The notes under the pieces were generated by a model. It saw nothing but the letters and a program-made list of their open reading frames with translations. It had not been told where the DNA came from and made no database searches. A DNA stretch of 64,000 nucleotides from Spirulina sp034932185 (GTDB lineage: Bacteria > Cyanobacteriota > Cyanobacteriia > Cyanobacteriales > Spirulinaceae): NCBI RefSeq assembly GCF_034932185.1, contig NZ_JAYGHW010000090.1, forward strand, positions 132,709 to 196,708, written 5' to 3'. Of this stretch, positions 49,910-59,007 are shown piece after piece (the first letter of the stretch is position 1; every line of letters starts with the position of its first letter). Made by a program: the position numbers and the translations under genes.

Positions 49910-51736
49910 TCAAAACTCAAGGGTGGATTGAAGGAAGAGGTGAAAGCCATTTTCCTGAAATGTGGCGTTGCGGTAACGTTGACTACTCCCTTGATCCTGA
50001 AATGTTAAGGGTAGACCCCAATAGAGGCCCAGATCAAAACCTTGGGGGATTGTCCACAATAGCCCCAGGCCCACGGATGCCAAGGTTGCCCCCGTTTGAC
50101 CCGTTGCGCTTGAGGCTGGCCACACCCGCCCCCAGTCGAAAAAGGGGGCAATGCGGACAATGCCGCCAGGGTGGTTAAATTTGCCGATCAGGGGATGCTG
50201 ATATTCCACCGAAAAAAACGCCCCTTGATCCTGACTGAGCAAATCCTGACGATAGCCCCGGACAGCACCAAGGCCGCCGAGGGTGATTTGTTCCGCTCCC
50301 AAAAGGGGGCGATCGCTCCATTGCAGCCGACCATTCACCAACAATTGCCCCTGATGGGGGAAACGGTGGAGCCAAACCCCTTGGCCCTGCCAATGGAAAA
50401 AGCGCGAATCGGGGCCGGTGGGGTTGATCGTGGCGTTAAAGGCATTGAGGCCAAGGCTGAAGTGCGATCGCAATTGTAAATAATCGCGATCGCCCCGCTG
50501 CGTCCATTCCTGGCCAAAACTGAGGCGAGACACCGCTAAACGCCCTTGGGCATCGGCTCCGGGGGAAAGGGGAAAATCAAACCCTAAAATCGAGGTTTGG
50601 CTTTGGCGGTGGTTGAGGCTGAGACTTAGGGCCAGTTCCCGCTGGGTAGCGGGGGTGAGGTTGGGGGAAGTCGTGACTCTCCCTAAGGGAATCGGTTGCT
50701 GCCAAGTGAGATCCCAGGAGCGAGATTCCCCCCGTAGATCGAGGGCATCAAAGGGCGGTTCAATCACTTTGCTTTTCCCCTCACCGAGGCTGAATGTGAG
50801 GCGGCCATTTTGGGGATTGAGGGGGAGGCTATAGCTGCCATCAAAGTTGGTGCTGCCGTCGGTTTGGCTAAACAAGAAGGTGAGGCGATCGCCCCACCCC
50901 AATAAATTCCCCTCCGTCAGTTGAATTTGGCGGCGGTAAGTACCGATGCTCGTCGGGCGGGCATTATCGAGGCCAAACCTGGCAGTAAAACTAGGGGCTT
51001 CCCGGATCGTTAGATGGAGATCATGTTGTTCCGGGCGGGCTGTGGGAACCAGTTCCGCCTGAATTTCACCAATCAGGGGATCAAGCTGTAACTGCCGCAG
51101 GGCATCCAAAAGGTGACTGAGGCGCAGGGGACGGGCCGCCCCGATCAGGCGATCGCACAAATAGCGTTTCCCCAACCGCCCCCCCTGAGGGGAATAAAGA
51201 TGGATCGTTCCCAGCCCCCCCTCGATAACCAAGATCACCAACCCCGCCCGCTCATCCACCACCTGAGGGGGAATCGTCGCGTAGCTATTGATATAGCCCG
51301 CTTCATTGTAATGGGTGGTAATTTTTTGAGCGAGGGGCAAAAGATCCAAAAAACTGTATTCCTCCGCGCCAACAAGATCCGCCCCAAGAACAGCCTGAAG
51401 TTCCTGGTTACTAAAAACGCGATTGCCCACAAACTGCAACGGTGGCAGGGTTTGCCGATGTTCCGAGCCAGTCATCACGGTTTGATCAGTGGGGATGGGG
51501 CCTAACAAAGTTTGGGGATTCGTGGCTGTATTCACCACACATTGCGCCCTGGGAGAATCCAACGGTTCAGAAGGTTTCTCTAAAGCAGGAGGCGCGGGTA
51601 AAGGGATAGTGTTAGGAGGAATAGGCGAGGGGGGTTCTGGCGTTTGGGGGGGGAGGGGCTGACTGGCAACTGGTAGCGGCAGGCTGAACAGTAGCCAAGC
51701 TAAATTCGAGGCGAGGTAATATCTCGATTGATCCAT
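49910..51736 (-). CDS. ShlB/FhaC-type two-partner secretion transporter (TpsB)
   Basis: 608 residues. A signal peptide (LAWLLFSLPLPVASQP) and a Pro-rich linker precede a POTRA domain (FVGNRVFSNQELQAVL), a second POTRA-like region and a C-terminal Omp85/FhaC barrel with the conserved LGAVRGYRQDLL loop. The C-terminus ends LQSTLEF, a barrel signal. It exports large TpsA exoproteins, but none is encoded in the window. ATG 51736 is preferred over TTG 51742. Its cargo gene must lie elsewhere. Confidence 0.88.
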   Translation of the reverse strand: MDQSRYYLASNLAWLLFSLPLPVASQPLPPQTPEPPSPIPPNTIPLPAPPALEKPSEPLDSPRAQCVVNTATNPQTLLGPIPTDQTVMTGSEHRQTLPPLQFVGNRVFSNQELQAVLGADLVGAEEYSFLDLLPLAQKITTHYNEAGYINSYATIPPQVVDERAGLVILVIEGGLGTIHLYSPQGGRLGKRYLCDRLIGAARPLRLSHLLDALRQLQLDPLIGEIQAELVPTARPEQHDLHLTIREAPSFTARFGLDNARPTSIGTYRRQIQLTEGNLLGWGDRLTFLFSQTDGSTNFDGSYSLPLNPQNGRLTFSLGEGKSKVIEPPFDALDLRGESRSWDLTWQQPIPLGRVTTSPNLTPATQRELALSLSLNHRQSQTSILGFDFPLSPGADAQGRLAVSRLSFGQEWTQRGDRDYLQLRSHFSLGLNAFNATINPTGPDSRFFHWQGQGVWLHRFPHQGQLLVNGRLQWSDRPLLGAEQITLGGLGAVRGYRQDLLSQDQGAFFSVEYQHPLIGKFNHPGGIVRIAPFFDWGRVWPASSATGQTGATLASVGLGLLWTIPQGFDLGLYWGLPLTFQDQGSSQRYRNATFQENGFHLFLQSTLEF

Positions 51737-51897
51737 GAGCAATAAAGGCTTTTTATGATTTTATAAAAGTTGCCGAGAAAACCCTATCTTTTGCCATAAC
51801 TGTACCCCGTGCCATGGCATAGGCCGACTCTGCCCCCCCCGAGATGGAGGAGGCAGAGCCTCCGGGATGGCATTACTCGCCAGAGCTAAGTAACGAG

Positions 51898-51925
51898 GTA
51901 GGGGCGAAAATTGTTTCGCCTCTAC
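51898..51925. repeat. GGGCGAAA-palindrome repeat at GT4 gene end
   Basis: GTAGGGGCGAAAATTGTTTC then GCCTCTAC. It supplies the TAG stop (51922-51924) of the GT4 gene. Confidence 0.8.
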
Positions 51926-53085
51926 AATTGTTGATAAAACAGCAATTGCTTTTCAGCGAGAGCGCGGTTCGTGTAGTGGGTGAGGGCGCGGTGATAGCCT
52001 TGTTGCCCTAGGGTTTTGGCGGTATCGGGAGCAGTGATCAGGGTGCGGAGGCGATCGCCCAATTCCCTGCTATTTCCTTCCGGGAAAATCAACCTCGCCT
52101 CATCAATCACATGGGGAATTTCCCCCGAATCGGAGCCAATCACCGGCACAGCGCAGGCCATCGCCTCAATCAGCACATGGCCGAATTGCTCTTTCCAGCC
52201 CACCGCCGTTAAGGTTTTTACCTGTTGTGTTGTTTCCGAAGGCAACACCAGGCAATTCATCGCGTTGATATAGTCCGGCACTTGATCATGGGGGACAGAT
52301 TCCACCCAGCGGAGGCGTTCAGACATCCCCAATTCCGCCGCCCTGGTTTGGATTGTGGCTTGCAATTCCCCCCGCCCCAACAACAGCAAAATCCAATCCT
52401 GATCCCGCAACCCCGCCAAGGCATCCAAGAGCGTTAAAATCCCCTTTTCCGCCACAAACCGCCCCACAAACCCGACGACAAATTGCTCAGGGTTGATCTG
52501 GAGTTGCGATCGCAACTCCGGCTGAGGCTGGGGTTTAAACAGCGTTTCATCTACCCCCAATTGGGGCATCACAAGGGCAGATTTTTGATAACCATGGTCG
52601 CGCAAAATATCCACCCCATCCTGATTGCCCGCAATTAAACCATCGGTATGGGCAAGGTTATATCGTTCGAGCCAATTAATCGGAAATTTATTTTCATAGG
52701 GTAAATTCCACCAGGTAAACAGGCAATGTTTTGCCCTGAGTCTGAGTAATCTGCTCAACGTAATCAGTTGGGCATAGGCAAGGGATTTTGCCCCCTGCTC
52801 CACTTGAATAATATCCGGTTGAAATTGCCGCAAAATGTTCACAATTGGCCAACCAAACATTAGCATCGCTTGGTTGTTGTTGCTAACATTTGCCACCGGC
52901 AACCGCTGAAAGTTGCCATCTTGCCAAGGGGGGGCGTTAATGGTGCGATTTTGCACACCCCCCGGTTGCCAAGTTTGCGGAACCACCACCATCACTTGAT
53001 TCTGGGGATCGAGTTGCGCCAGTTGCCGCAATTTTTCGCAATTGAGATCAACGATGTAGGAGTGGCTGGCGATGAGGATGCGCAT
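51922..53085 (-). CDS. Family 4 glycosyltransferase
   Basis: 387 residues from ATG 53085 (MRILIASHSYIVDLNCEKL). GT-B fold: FVVGFVGRFVAEKGI, SGEI-like donor site and the GT4 motif FGHVLIEAMACAVPVIGSDS, E-x7-E pattern. The longer frame to 53208 is repeat-derived and not used. It forms part of a same-strand polysaccharide group with the GT2 and HpsL-like genes upstream. The TAG stop comes from a repeat element. Confidence 0.88.
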   Translation of the reverse strand: MRILIASHSYIVDLNCEKLRQLAQLDPQNQVMVVVPQTWQPGGVQNRTINAPPWQDGNFQRLPVANVSNNNQAMLMFGWPIVNILRQFQPDIIQVEQGAKSLAYAQLITLSRLLRLRAKHCLFTWWNLPYENKFPINWLERYNLAHTDGLIAGNQDGVDILRDHGYQKSALVMPQLGVDETLFKPQPQPELRSQLQINPEQFVVGFVGRFVAEKGILTLLDALAGLRDQDWILLLLGRGELQATIQTRAAELGMSERLRWVESVPHDQVPDYINAMNCLVLPSETTQQVKTLTAVGWKEQFGHVLIEAMACAVPVIGSDSGEIPHVIDEARLIFPEGNSRELGDRLRTLITAPDTAKTLGQQGYHRALTHYTNRALAEKQLLFYQQL

Positions 53086-53113
53086 TGGGGAAGTGGGGAG
53101 TGGGAAGTGGGAA

Positions 53114-53141
53114 GTAGGGGCGAAAAATTTTTCGCCCTTAC
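53114..53141. repeat. GGGCGAAA-palindrome repeat
   Basis: GTAGGGGCGAAAAATTTTTC then GCCCTTAC, between two same-strand glycosyltransferase genes. Heptameric GGGAAGT repeats adjoin it at 53086-53113. Confidence 0.85.
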
Positions 53142-53211
53142 GGCCCTCAATTTTAGAGCGGGATTGTAGGCTAAAAGCGATGGGAGGGGAGGAGTGGCCT
53201 TGATTCAAAAC

Positions 53212-54213
53212 TTAAGAGACGATCGCCCCCTCCTGACTCGTGAGTTCATGATCCAGTTGGGTATAAATCTGGCCAGGGTTGAACAATTCTTTCAACCGTG
53301 TTTTCAACGCATCGAGGAAACCGATCCCATAAAAAATGCCCCGCACAAACACTTTGAGCGGGGAACCGCTTTTATAACAGGGGGGATGGCCCAGCACATG
53401 ACAATCAAACAACTTGACATAGAGCCGCCGTTGTTCATCAAAGGTGAGGTTTTTTTGCGCCATTAAAAAGTGATTGTGATAAAACGTCACTTGGTATTGG
53501 AGCGATCGCGTCGTGATATCGTGGCAACCGCCGGTTTCTTCTCCCAAATGCACCAGAGAAGCCTCGGGATCGTACCAAATTTGATAGCCGGTTTTGCGAA
53601 TCCGCAGGCAAAAATCCGATTCTTCCCGCACCGCCGATCCCCGGAACCGCTCATCAAACCAAATATTATATTTCGTGAAAATTTCCCGACGATAGGACAT
53701 ATTACAACCCCTAGCCGAAATCACCCGCTGGGGTTTGACGGTATGGACTAAATCCAAGTGATACCAAGCAATGCCGGGATCGCTCGCCTCTGGGGGTAAA
53801 TCCTCAATTTCTAACCCTGGTTTGGCATCGGCTAATTTCATGCGATCAAACACCCGCCCCGCCACTGCCCCCACCGCCAGCCGTTGATAGTTACGGGCAT
53901 GGGCCGCTAAATAGTCAGGGGGAATTTGTACATCGTCATCAATGAACAGGAGAATATCGCCCTTCGCCCGTCGTACCCCATAGTTCCGCGCCCCCGGTAA
54001 ATTGGCCCACCGCACGCAAAACCAGCGAATGTTCCCCAAATTTGCCTGCTGACGCAAATAGGCTTCTACTCGGGGCGTATGCTGTTGGGTTTGATCCACG
54101 ACGATCACTTCAAAGTCGGGGTAATCCTGCTTGAGGACATCGGCGATCGAATTTTTTAAAGGGCCTTCACGGCCATAGGTGGGAATAATCACCGAGATCG
54201 AAGGTAACGCCAC
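53212..54213 (-). CDS. Family 2 glycosyltransferase
   Basis: 333 residues from a GTG with AGGAG seven bases upstream; this gives MALPSISVIIPTYGREGPL, a normal GT2 N-terminus. Asp motifs: VIVVDQTQQ and ILLFIDDDVQIPP (D-x-D), then GCNMSYRRE and the acceptor-site region SDFCLRIRKTGYQI. A longer frame to 54336 lacks similarity. Likely transfers a sugar during surface-polysaccharide synthesis with its neighbours. Confidence 0.87.
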   Translation of the reverse strand: MALPSISVIIPTYGREGPLKNSIADVLKQDYPDFEVIVVDQTQQHTPRVEAYLRQQANLGNIRWFCVRWANLPGARNYGVRRAKGDILLFIDDDVQIPPDYLAAHARNYQRLAVGAVAGRVFDRMKLADAKPGLEIEDLPPEASDPGIAWYHLDLVHTVKPQRVISARGCNMSYRREIFTKYNIWFDERFRGSAVREESDFCLRIRKTGYQIWYDPEASLVHLGEETGGCHDITTRSLQYQVTFYHNHFLMAQKNLTFDEQRRLYVKLFDCHVLGHPPCYKSGSPLKVFVRGIFYGIGFLDALKTRLKELFNPGQIYTQLDHELTSQEGAIVS

Positions 54214-54389
54214 AGCATTGCTCCTTAAAATTTGAAAGCTCTCAACACTTGGGGTGGTTTGAGGGCGAGCCGCGATCGCGTACCGATTGCCCTCCCCACT
54301 GTTCCCCAAAAAAACCCACAGGAGGATAGGCTTCAAGCTGATCCGCCCTGATTCCTGATACCGACGGGAAAAATTTTGCTAAGGTTTGC

Positions 54390-56060
54390 TTAGGGTCGCC
54401 TTCGCTTGCCCTTCTTACTCGCTAACTCCTCCGCTTCTGCGGCTTTGAGTTGCTCCTGCTCTTGGGCATCAATATTGGGGAGGGCAAAGAGAACCCCGAT
54501 AAAGAGCCAGTAATACACCGCCACCGGATCGGTATCGAGGGGATACCAGTAGGGGAAAAAACTAATGATCAGGATAAACACCCAAAAACTAGAGGCGAAG
54601 TTACGGACGCTGGGGGTTTTGAGCGATCGCATCACCTTAAAGGCCACCCAACTAATGTTGCTGGTGAGGGCAATAAAGGCGAGCATCCCCGGATAGCCCA
54701 TTTCGTAGAGGAGTTTCGGGTGAAAGGTTTCCGTCAAAGCCGTAGCCCCAAAAACACGGGTGGAATTAGTGGCTTTGCCCAAACCCCGGCCCAAAAACCC
54801 CCGTTGCTCTTTCATCGCCCATTCAAATTGCCCAAGAATAAACTCTTCAGGGGGGGCAGCTTCCGCCCGGCTTTGAAAACTCTCAATGCGCTCCTGGATA
54901 ATCTCCGGATGTTGCGCCATCACCACCATTAACACCACCCCTAACCCCACCCCAATGGGTAGAAAGCGCTTTAAGTTCGCCACCTGACCCGTCAGGATCA
55001 AGAGGGCGATCGTCACCACCGGCACAAGAGCCAAAGCAATCCGCTGGCCACAAATCACCGCATTAAAAAACACCAACGCCATCCCCACCAACCCCCCCAA
55101 CCGCCACCACAGCGAAGTATCACAAAAAGCCGTCGTAAACGTAATCGCACTGTTGGAAATCAGAAACCAAGCCCAATGCCAAGGGGAGGCAAACGTTCCC
55201 GGCAGGCGGACAAAATTTTGAGAAGGGCTATAGCCGAGGGAACCCCCCACCAAACATTTTGCTTCCACACTGGCTTTAAACAGCGCATCCCCCACTTCAT
55301 TGCGGGTTCCCTCACAGGCTCCACTGAGGAGCATCCGATATTGCACCAGGCCCAAGCCACAGCAGAGTAAGGCAAGGAGGAGGTGAATGCGGCACAACCA
55401 AAGCAGTTGCTTTTTATTGCGGACAAAATAGAAAGCACAAAAAACGAGGGGAATATAGCCCATCAAGACTTTTAACCCCAAAACCCCCTGGAGCAAGGGT
55501 TGACCATCTTTACAGAGGACTCCCTGGCCATCGTTGGGCAGATTGGCACACAAGGGGAGAACAAACTGCATCGACCCATTGACCACCAAGAGCGTCAGGG
55601 TGGCGCAGAGGGTGAGCAAACCGAGGGCGGGAATTAATTCTTTATTGACGAAAATTGGCTTCTTTTCCCGTTTGCATTCTTGAATCAGAGCAACACAAGC
55701 GGGGATAAAGAAAGCATCTTTTGCGAGGTTAAATAGGGCATTGCCCCCCACAAGCTGATAAATCACCGTACCGCTAAAGGGCATATACAGCAGGAACAGC
55801 CAGAGAGCCGAGCGGGGGAACATATAAGACCAGTACATGACCGGCACACCAGCCCCTAAGGCCAAACCGATTTTTTCATTGATCAGCATCAGGGGGAGAC
55901 CGATGAGCAGTAAGAACCCGATGCAGGCTCCATTCACCTGGATGATCTTCTGGCGGGCTGCTTTGGCGGCGCGTTTTTGGGCGGCAATTTCTTTGGGGGT
56001 GAGGGTGGGAGCATGGGGTTGCGATGCTTTCCCTTTCCCCTTTTTTTTCGTTTTAACCAT
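54390..56060 (-). CDS. O-antigen ligase/polymerase-like membrane protein (HpsL-like)
   Basis: 556 residues with about ten or more membrane helices. The N-terminal tail is very basic (MVKTKKKGKGKASQPHAP) and the pattern matches HpsL, an O-antigen ligase-like protein of hormogonium polysaccharide synthesis. A large periplasmic loop (RIESFQSRAEAAPPEEFILG) precedes FLGRGLGKATNSTRVFG, the ligase/polymerase core. HpsL identity is from memory of family layout; the Wzy/WaaL-type class is firmer. Confidence 0.72.
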   Translation of the reverse strand: MVKTKKKGKGKASQPHAPTLTPKEIAAQKRAAKAARQKIIQVNGACIGFLLLIGLPLMLINEKIGLALGAGVPVMYWSYMFPRSALWLFLLYMPFSGTVIYQLVGGNALFNLAKDAFFIPACVALIQECKREKKPIFVNKELIPALGLLTLCATLTLLVVNGSMQFVLPLCANLPNDGQGVLCKDGQPLLQGVLGLKVLMGYIPLVFCAFYFVRNKKQLLWLCRIHLLLALLCCGLGLVQYRMLLSGACEGTRNEVGDALFKASVEAKCLVGGSLGYSPSQNFVRLPGTFASPWHWAWFLISNSAITFTTAFCDTSLWWRLGGLVGMALVFFNAVICGQRIALALVPVVTIALLILTGQVANLKRFLPIGVGLGVVLMVVMAQHPEIIQERIESFQSRAEAAPPEEFILGQFEWAMKEQRGFLGRGLGKATNSTRVFGATALTETFHPKLLYEMGYPGMLAFIALTSNISWVAFKVMRSLKTPSVRNFASSFWVFILIISFFPYWYPLDTDPVAVYYWLFIGVLFALPNIDAQEQEQLKAAEAEELASKKGKRRRP

Positions 56061-56228
56061 GGTGGGATGGTGGGGGCAATGGGTTAAAGTAGCGCGGATC
56101 CCACGCCGCTAAACAGCCTGTTTTCAGTATGCCACGGAAAATTTAATTGGTCAGGGGGAAAGGGGTTGACAGGCTCAAGATATCTTGCTATCTTTAATAA
56201 TCGTGCGTTAAAAACACAACACCCCCAT

Positions 56229-56300
56229 GGGTCGCTAGCTCAATGGTAGAGTACTCGGCTTTTAACCGATTTGTTCTGGGTTCGAGTCCCAGGCGACCCA
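56229..56300 (+). tRNA. trnK: tRNA-Lys (anticodon UUU)
   Basis: 72 bases. Acceptor stem GGGTCGC pairs with GCGACCC plus discriminator A. D-arm GCTCAATGGTAGAGT, anticodon loop CTTTTAA with anticodon TTT, T-arm GGGTTCGAGTCCC. CCA is not encoded. T-run after it may be a terminator. Confidence 0.97.
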
Positions 56301-56430
56301 TTTTTAACGATTAGGCGATTCTTCTCGCCGTCTTGGCAAAAAGATTTGATCCTCTGGTAAACTAACTTAAGATTCCGTTCATAATTGCGTTCAGCGTGAG
56401 AAGCAAACGCGATTTTTACATAAAGAAAAA

Positions 56431-56450
56431 CGATAGGAGGATCATTTATG
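56431..56450 (+). promoter_or_regulatory. Strong ribosome site of fba
   Basis: AGGAGG sits at 56435-56440, seven bases before ATG 56448, a near-ideal spacing expected of a highly expressed gene. Confidence 0.8.
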
Positions 56451-57527
56451 GCGCTCGTACCCATGCGGCTACTGTTGGATCACGCCGCTGAAAACGGCTA
56501 TGGTATTCCGGCATACAACGTCAACAACATGGAGCAAATTCTGTCGATCATGCAAGCGGCAGATGAAACCAACAGCCCCGTGATTCTGCAAGCGTCCCGT
56601 GGTGCCCGCAGCTACGCGGGGGAAAACTTCCTGCGTCACCTCGTCTTGGCAGCGGTGGAAACCTATCCTCATATCCCCGTGGTGATGCACCAAGACCACG
56701 GCAACAGCCCGGCAACTTGCTACTCTGCGATTCGCAATGGTTTCACCAGTGTGATGATGGATGGTTCCCTCGAAGCTGATGCGAAAACCCCCGCTAGCTT
56801 TGAATACAACGTCAGTGTGACTGCTGAAGTGGTGAAAGTGGCTCACTCTGTTGGGGCCAGTGTGGAAGGGGAACTGGGTTGTCTCGGTTCTTTGGAAACC
56901 GGAGCCGGTGAAGCGGAAGATGGTCACGGCTTTGAAGGGACTCTCAGCAAAGACCAATTGCTCACCGATCCCGATGAAGCGGTGGCCTTTGTGGAGCAAA
57001 CCCAAGTGGATGCCTTAGCGGTTGCCATTGGTACCAGCCACGGTGCTTATAAGTTCACCCGCAAACCCACGGGCGAAGTGTTGGCCATCAGCCGCATTGA
57101 AGAAATCCACAGCCGTCTGCCCAACACTCATTTGGTGATGCACGGGTCTTCCTCCGTTCCCCAAGAGTGGTTAGACATGATCAACCAATACGGCGGTAAG
57201 ATTCCTGAAACCTATGGTGTTCCCGTTGAGGAAATCCAAAAAGGGATCAAGAGCGGCGTGCGGAAGGTGAACATTGACACCGATAACCGTTTAGCTATCA
57301 CGGCGGCGATCCGCGAAGCGGCGATGAAAGATCCGTCCAACTTTGACCCCCGCCACTTCATGAAGCCCTCGATCAAGTACATGAAACAAGTGTGCTCTGA
57401 GCGCTATCAACAGTTTGGTGCAGCGGGTAATGCCACCAAGATCAAGCAAATCACCCTGGATGATTTCGCCAAGAAGTATGCTTCGGGTGAATTGACTGCC
57501 ACGGTGAAAAGCGCGGTGGGCGTGTAG
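56448..57527 (+). CDS. fba: Fructose-bisphosphate aldolase, class II
   Basis: 359 residues. Class II zinc aldolase used in the Calvin cycle and glycolysis: cleaves fructose-1,6- and sedoheptulose-1,7-bisphosphate. Zn ligands and substrate motifs visible: VVMHQDHGNSPAT (His/Asp), GTSHGAYKFTRKP, LVMHGSSSVPQEW, VNIDTDNRLAITAA. Full length for the Calvin-type subfamily. A strong hairpin terminator follows. Confidence 0.97.
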   Translation: MALVPMRLLLDHAAENGYGIPAYNVNNMEQILSIMQAADETNSPVILQASRGARSYAGENFLRHLVLAAVETYPHIPVVMHQDHGNSPATCYSAIRNGFTSVMMDGSLEADAKTPASFEYNVSVTAEVVKVAHSVGASVEGELGCLGSLETGAGEAEDGHGFEGTLSKDQLLTDPDEAVAFVEQTQVDALAVAIGTSHGAYKFTRKPTGEVLAISRIEEIHSRLPNTHLVMHGSSSVPQEWLDMINQYGGKIPETYGVPVEEIQKGIKSGVRKVNIDTDNRLAITAAIREAAMKDPSNFDPRHFMKPSIKYMKQVCSERYQQFGAAGNATKIKQITLDDFAKKYASGELTATVKSAVGV

Positions 57528-57552
57528 GGTTTAAAGTCCGGTAAACCCCGAA

Positions 57553-57599
57553 GGGGAGCGGGTGATAGGTACGCTATCACCGATCGCTCCCCTCTTTAT
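57553..57599 (+). terminator. Terminator of fba
   Basis: A nested hairpin: outer stem GGGGAGCG/CGCTCCCC, inner stem GGTGATAG/CTATCACC, then TCTTTATT. Next gene starts 75 bp later. Confidence 0.8.
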
Positions 57600-57673
57600 T
57601 GCCAACATTGCCAACATTGCCAACTCAAATTTTCAAATGAACGCCTTAAAGTAACGATGAGGGAGAAGGGAGC

Positions 57674-59005
57674 GTGACGACACGAGTGATTATTGTGCGC
57701 CATGGGCAGAGTACCTACAATGCTCAAAAACGCATTCAAGGGCGGTGTGATGATTCGGTCTTGACGGAAAAGGGCAAAGTGCAAGCGGCACGGGTGGCGG
57801 CGGCGTTGGGAGGGGTGGACATTGCTGCTCTCTACCATAGCCCCCTCCAACGGGCTGCCCAAACCGCTGAGATCATCGCTACACATCTCCACCTCGATTG
57901 TCCCCGCACGCCTTCTCCTCAACTCCTTGAAGTCGATCTACCGCTCTGGGAAGGTTTGAGCCGGGAAGCGGTTTTGGCCCAAGACCCGGAAGGCTATCGA
58001 CAATGGCACGATCGCCCCGGTGAATTTTCGATGATGGTCAATGGGGAGGCTCATTATCCGGTGCGATCGCTCTACACCCAATCCCAAAGCTTTTGGCAAA
58101 CCCTCCTCCAAAAACATCAAGGGGAAACAGTGCTGATCGTCGCCCACAATGGCATCAATCGCTGCCTAATCATGAGCGCCCTAGGCATGGATGCAGCCCG
58201 TTATCAATCCATTCAACAGTCCAACTGCTGCATTAATATCCTCAACTTCAGCGGTGGCTGGGGGGATCCCGTCCAAGCGGAATCCCTCAATCAACTCTCC
58301 CACATGGGTATTGTCCTCCCCGACCCCCGCCCCCCCCACAATCAACTCCGCATCCTCCTTGTGCGCCATGGGGAAACGGATTGGAATCGTGAGGGTCGTT
58401 TCCAAGGGATTCAAGATATTCCCCTCAATGACAACGGCCGCGCCCAAGGGGGTAAAGCCGCCGATTATTTAAAAACCGTACAGATTGACGCAGCGGTGAG
58501 CAGCCCGATGCTCCGCCCCAAGGAAACCGCCGAGATTATTCTTGAACACCATCCCGGCGTTGCATTAGCCTTAGAGCCGCAGTTTTGTGAAATTGGCCAT
58601 GGTTTATGGGAAGGCAAGTTAGAAACGGAAATTGAGGCGGCCTATCCAGGTTTGCTGGCCCAATGGAAAACCGCCCCGGCAACCGTGCAAATGCCAGAGG
58701 GGGAAAATCTCCAACAGGTGTGGGATCGGGTGATGACCGCCTGGGATGCGATGGTGGAGCGCTACAGTAGCGGGGAGGCGAAAACGCTCCTCGTGGTGGC
58801 CCATGATGCCGTGAATAAATGTATTCTCTGTGCGTTGTTAGGGTTAGCACCTCAGGATATTTGGGCGATTAAGCAGGGCAATGGGGCGGTCACGGTGATT
58901 GATTATCCCCAAGGGGCGAGCAGTGAACCGATCATCCAAACCCTCAACCTCACCACCTATTTAGGCTCTGGGATTTTGGATACCACAGCGGCCGGGGCGT
59001 TGTAG
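57674..59005 (+). CDS. Two-domain histidine phosphatase (phosphoglycerate mutase family)
   Basis: 443 residues with two complete histidine-phosphatase domains. First: VIIVRHGQSTYNAQKRIQGR with second His in LIVAHNGINRC. Second: ILLVRHGETDWNREGRFQG with His in LVVAHDAVNKC. Both catalytic RHG motifs are intact. Cyanobacterial two-domain members have been described as phosphoserine or other small-molecule phosphatases rather than mutases; substrate is open. The start is GTG 57674 with GGAG-like upstream. The next gene begins 2 bp after its stop. Confidence 0.85.
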   Translation: MTTRVIIVRHGQSTYNAQKRIQGRCDDSVLTEKGKVQAARVAAALGGVDIAALYHSPLQRAAQTAEIIATHLHLDCPRTPSPQLLEVDLPLWEGLSREAVLAQDPEGYRQWHDRPGEFSMMVNGEAHYPVRSLYTQSQSFWQTLLQKHQGETVLIVAHNGINRCLIMSALGMDAARYQSIQQSNCCINILNFSGGWGDPVQAESLNQLSHMGIVLPDPRPPHNQLRILLVRHGETDWNREGRFQGIQDIPLNDNGRAQGGKAADYLKTVQIDAAVSSPMLRPKETAEIILEHHPGVALALEPQFCEIGHGLWEGKLETEIEAAYPGLLAQWKTAPATVQMPEGENLQQVWDRVMTAWDAMVERYSSGEAKTLLVVAHDAVNKCILCALLGLAPQDIWAIKQGNGAVTVIDYPQGASSEPIIQTLNLTTYLGSGILDTTAAGAL

Positions 59006-59007
59006 GG

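Noticed and set aside
53086..53208. N-terminal extension of the GT4 protein
   Set aside because: It is translated from heptameric and palindromic repeats; the GT4 fold starts at MRILIASH.
56229..56300. tRNA-Lys as an integration site
   Set aside because: No integrase or repeated tRNA 3' end seen nearby; flanks are ordinary genes.
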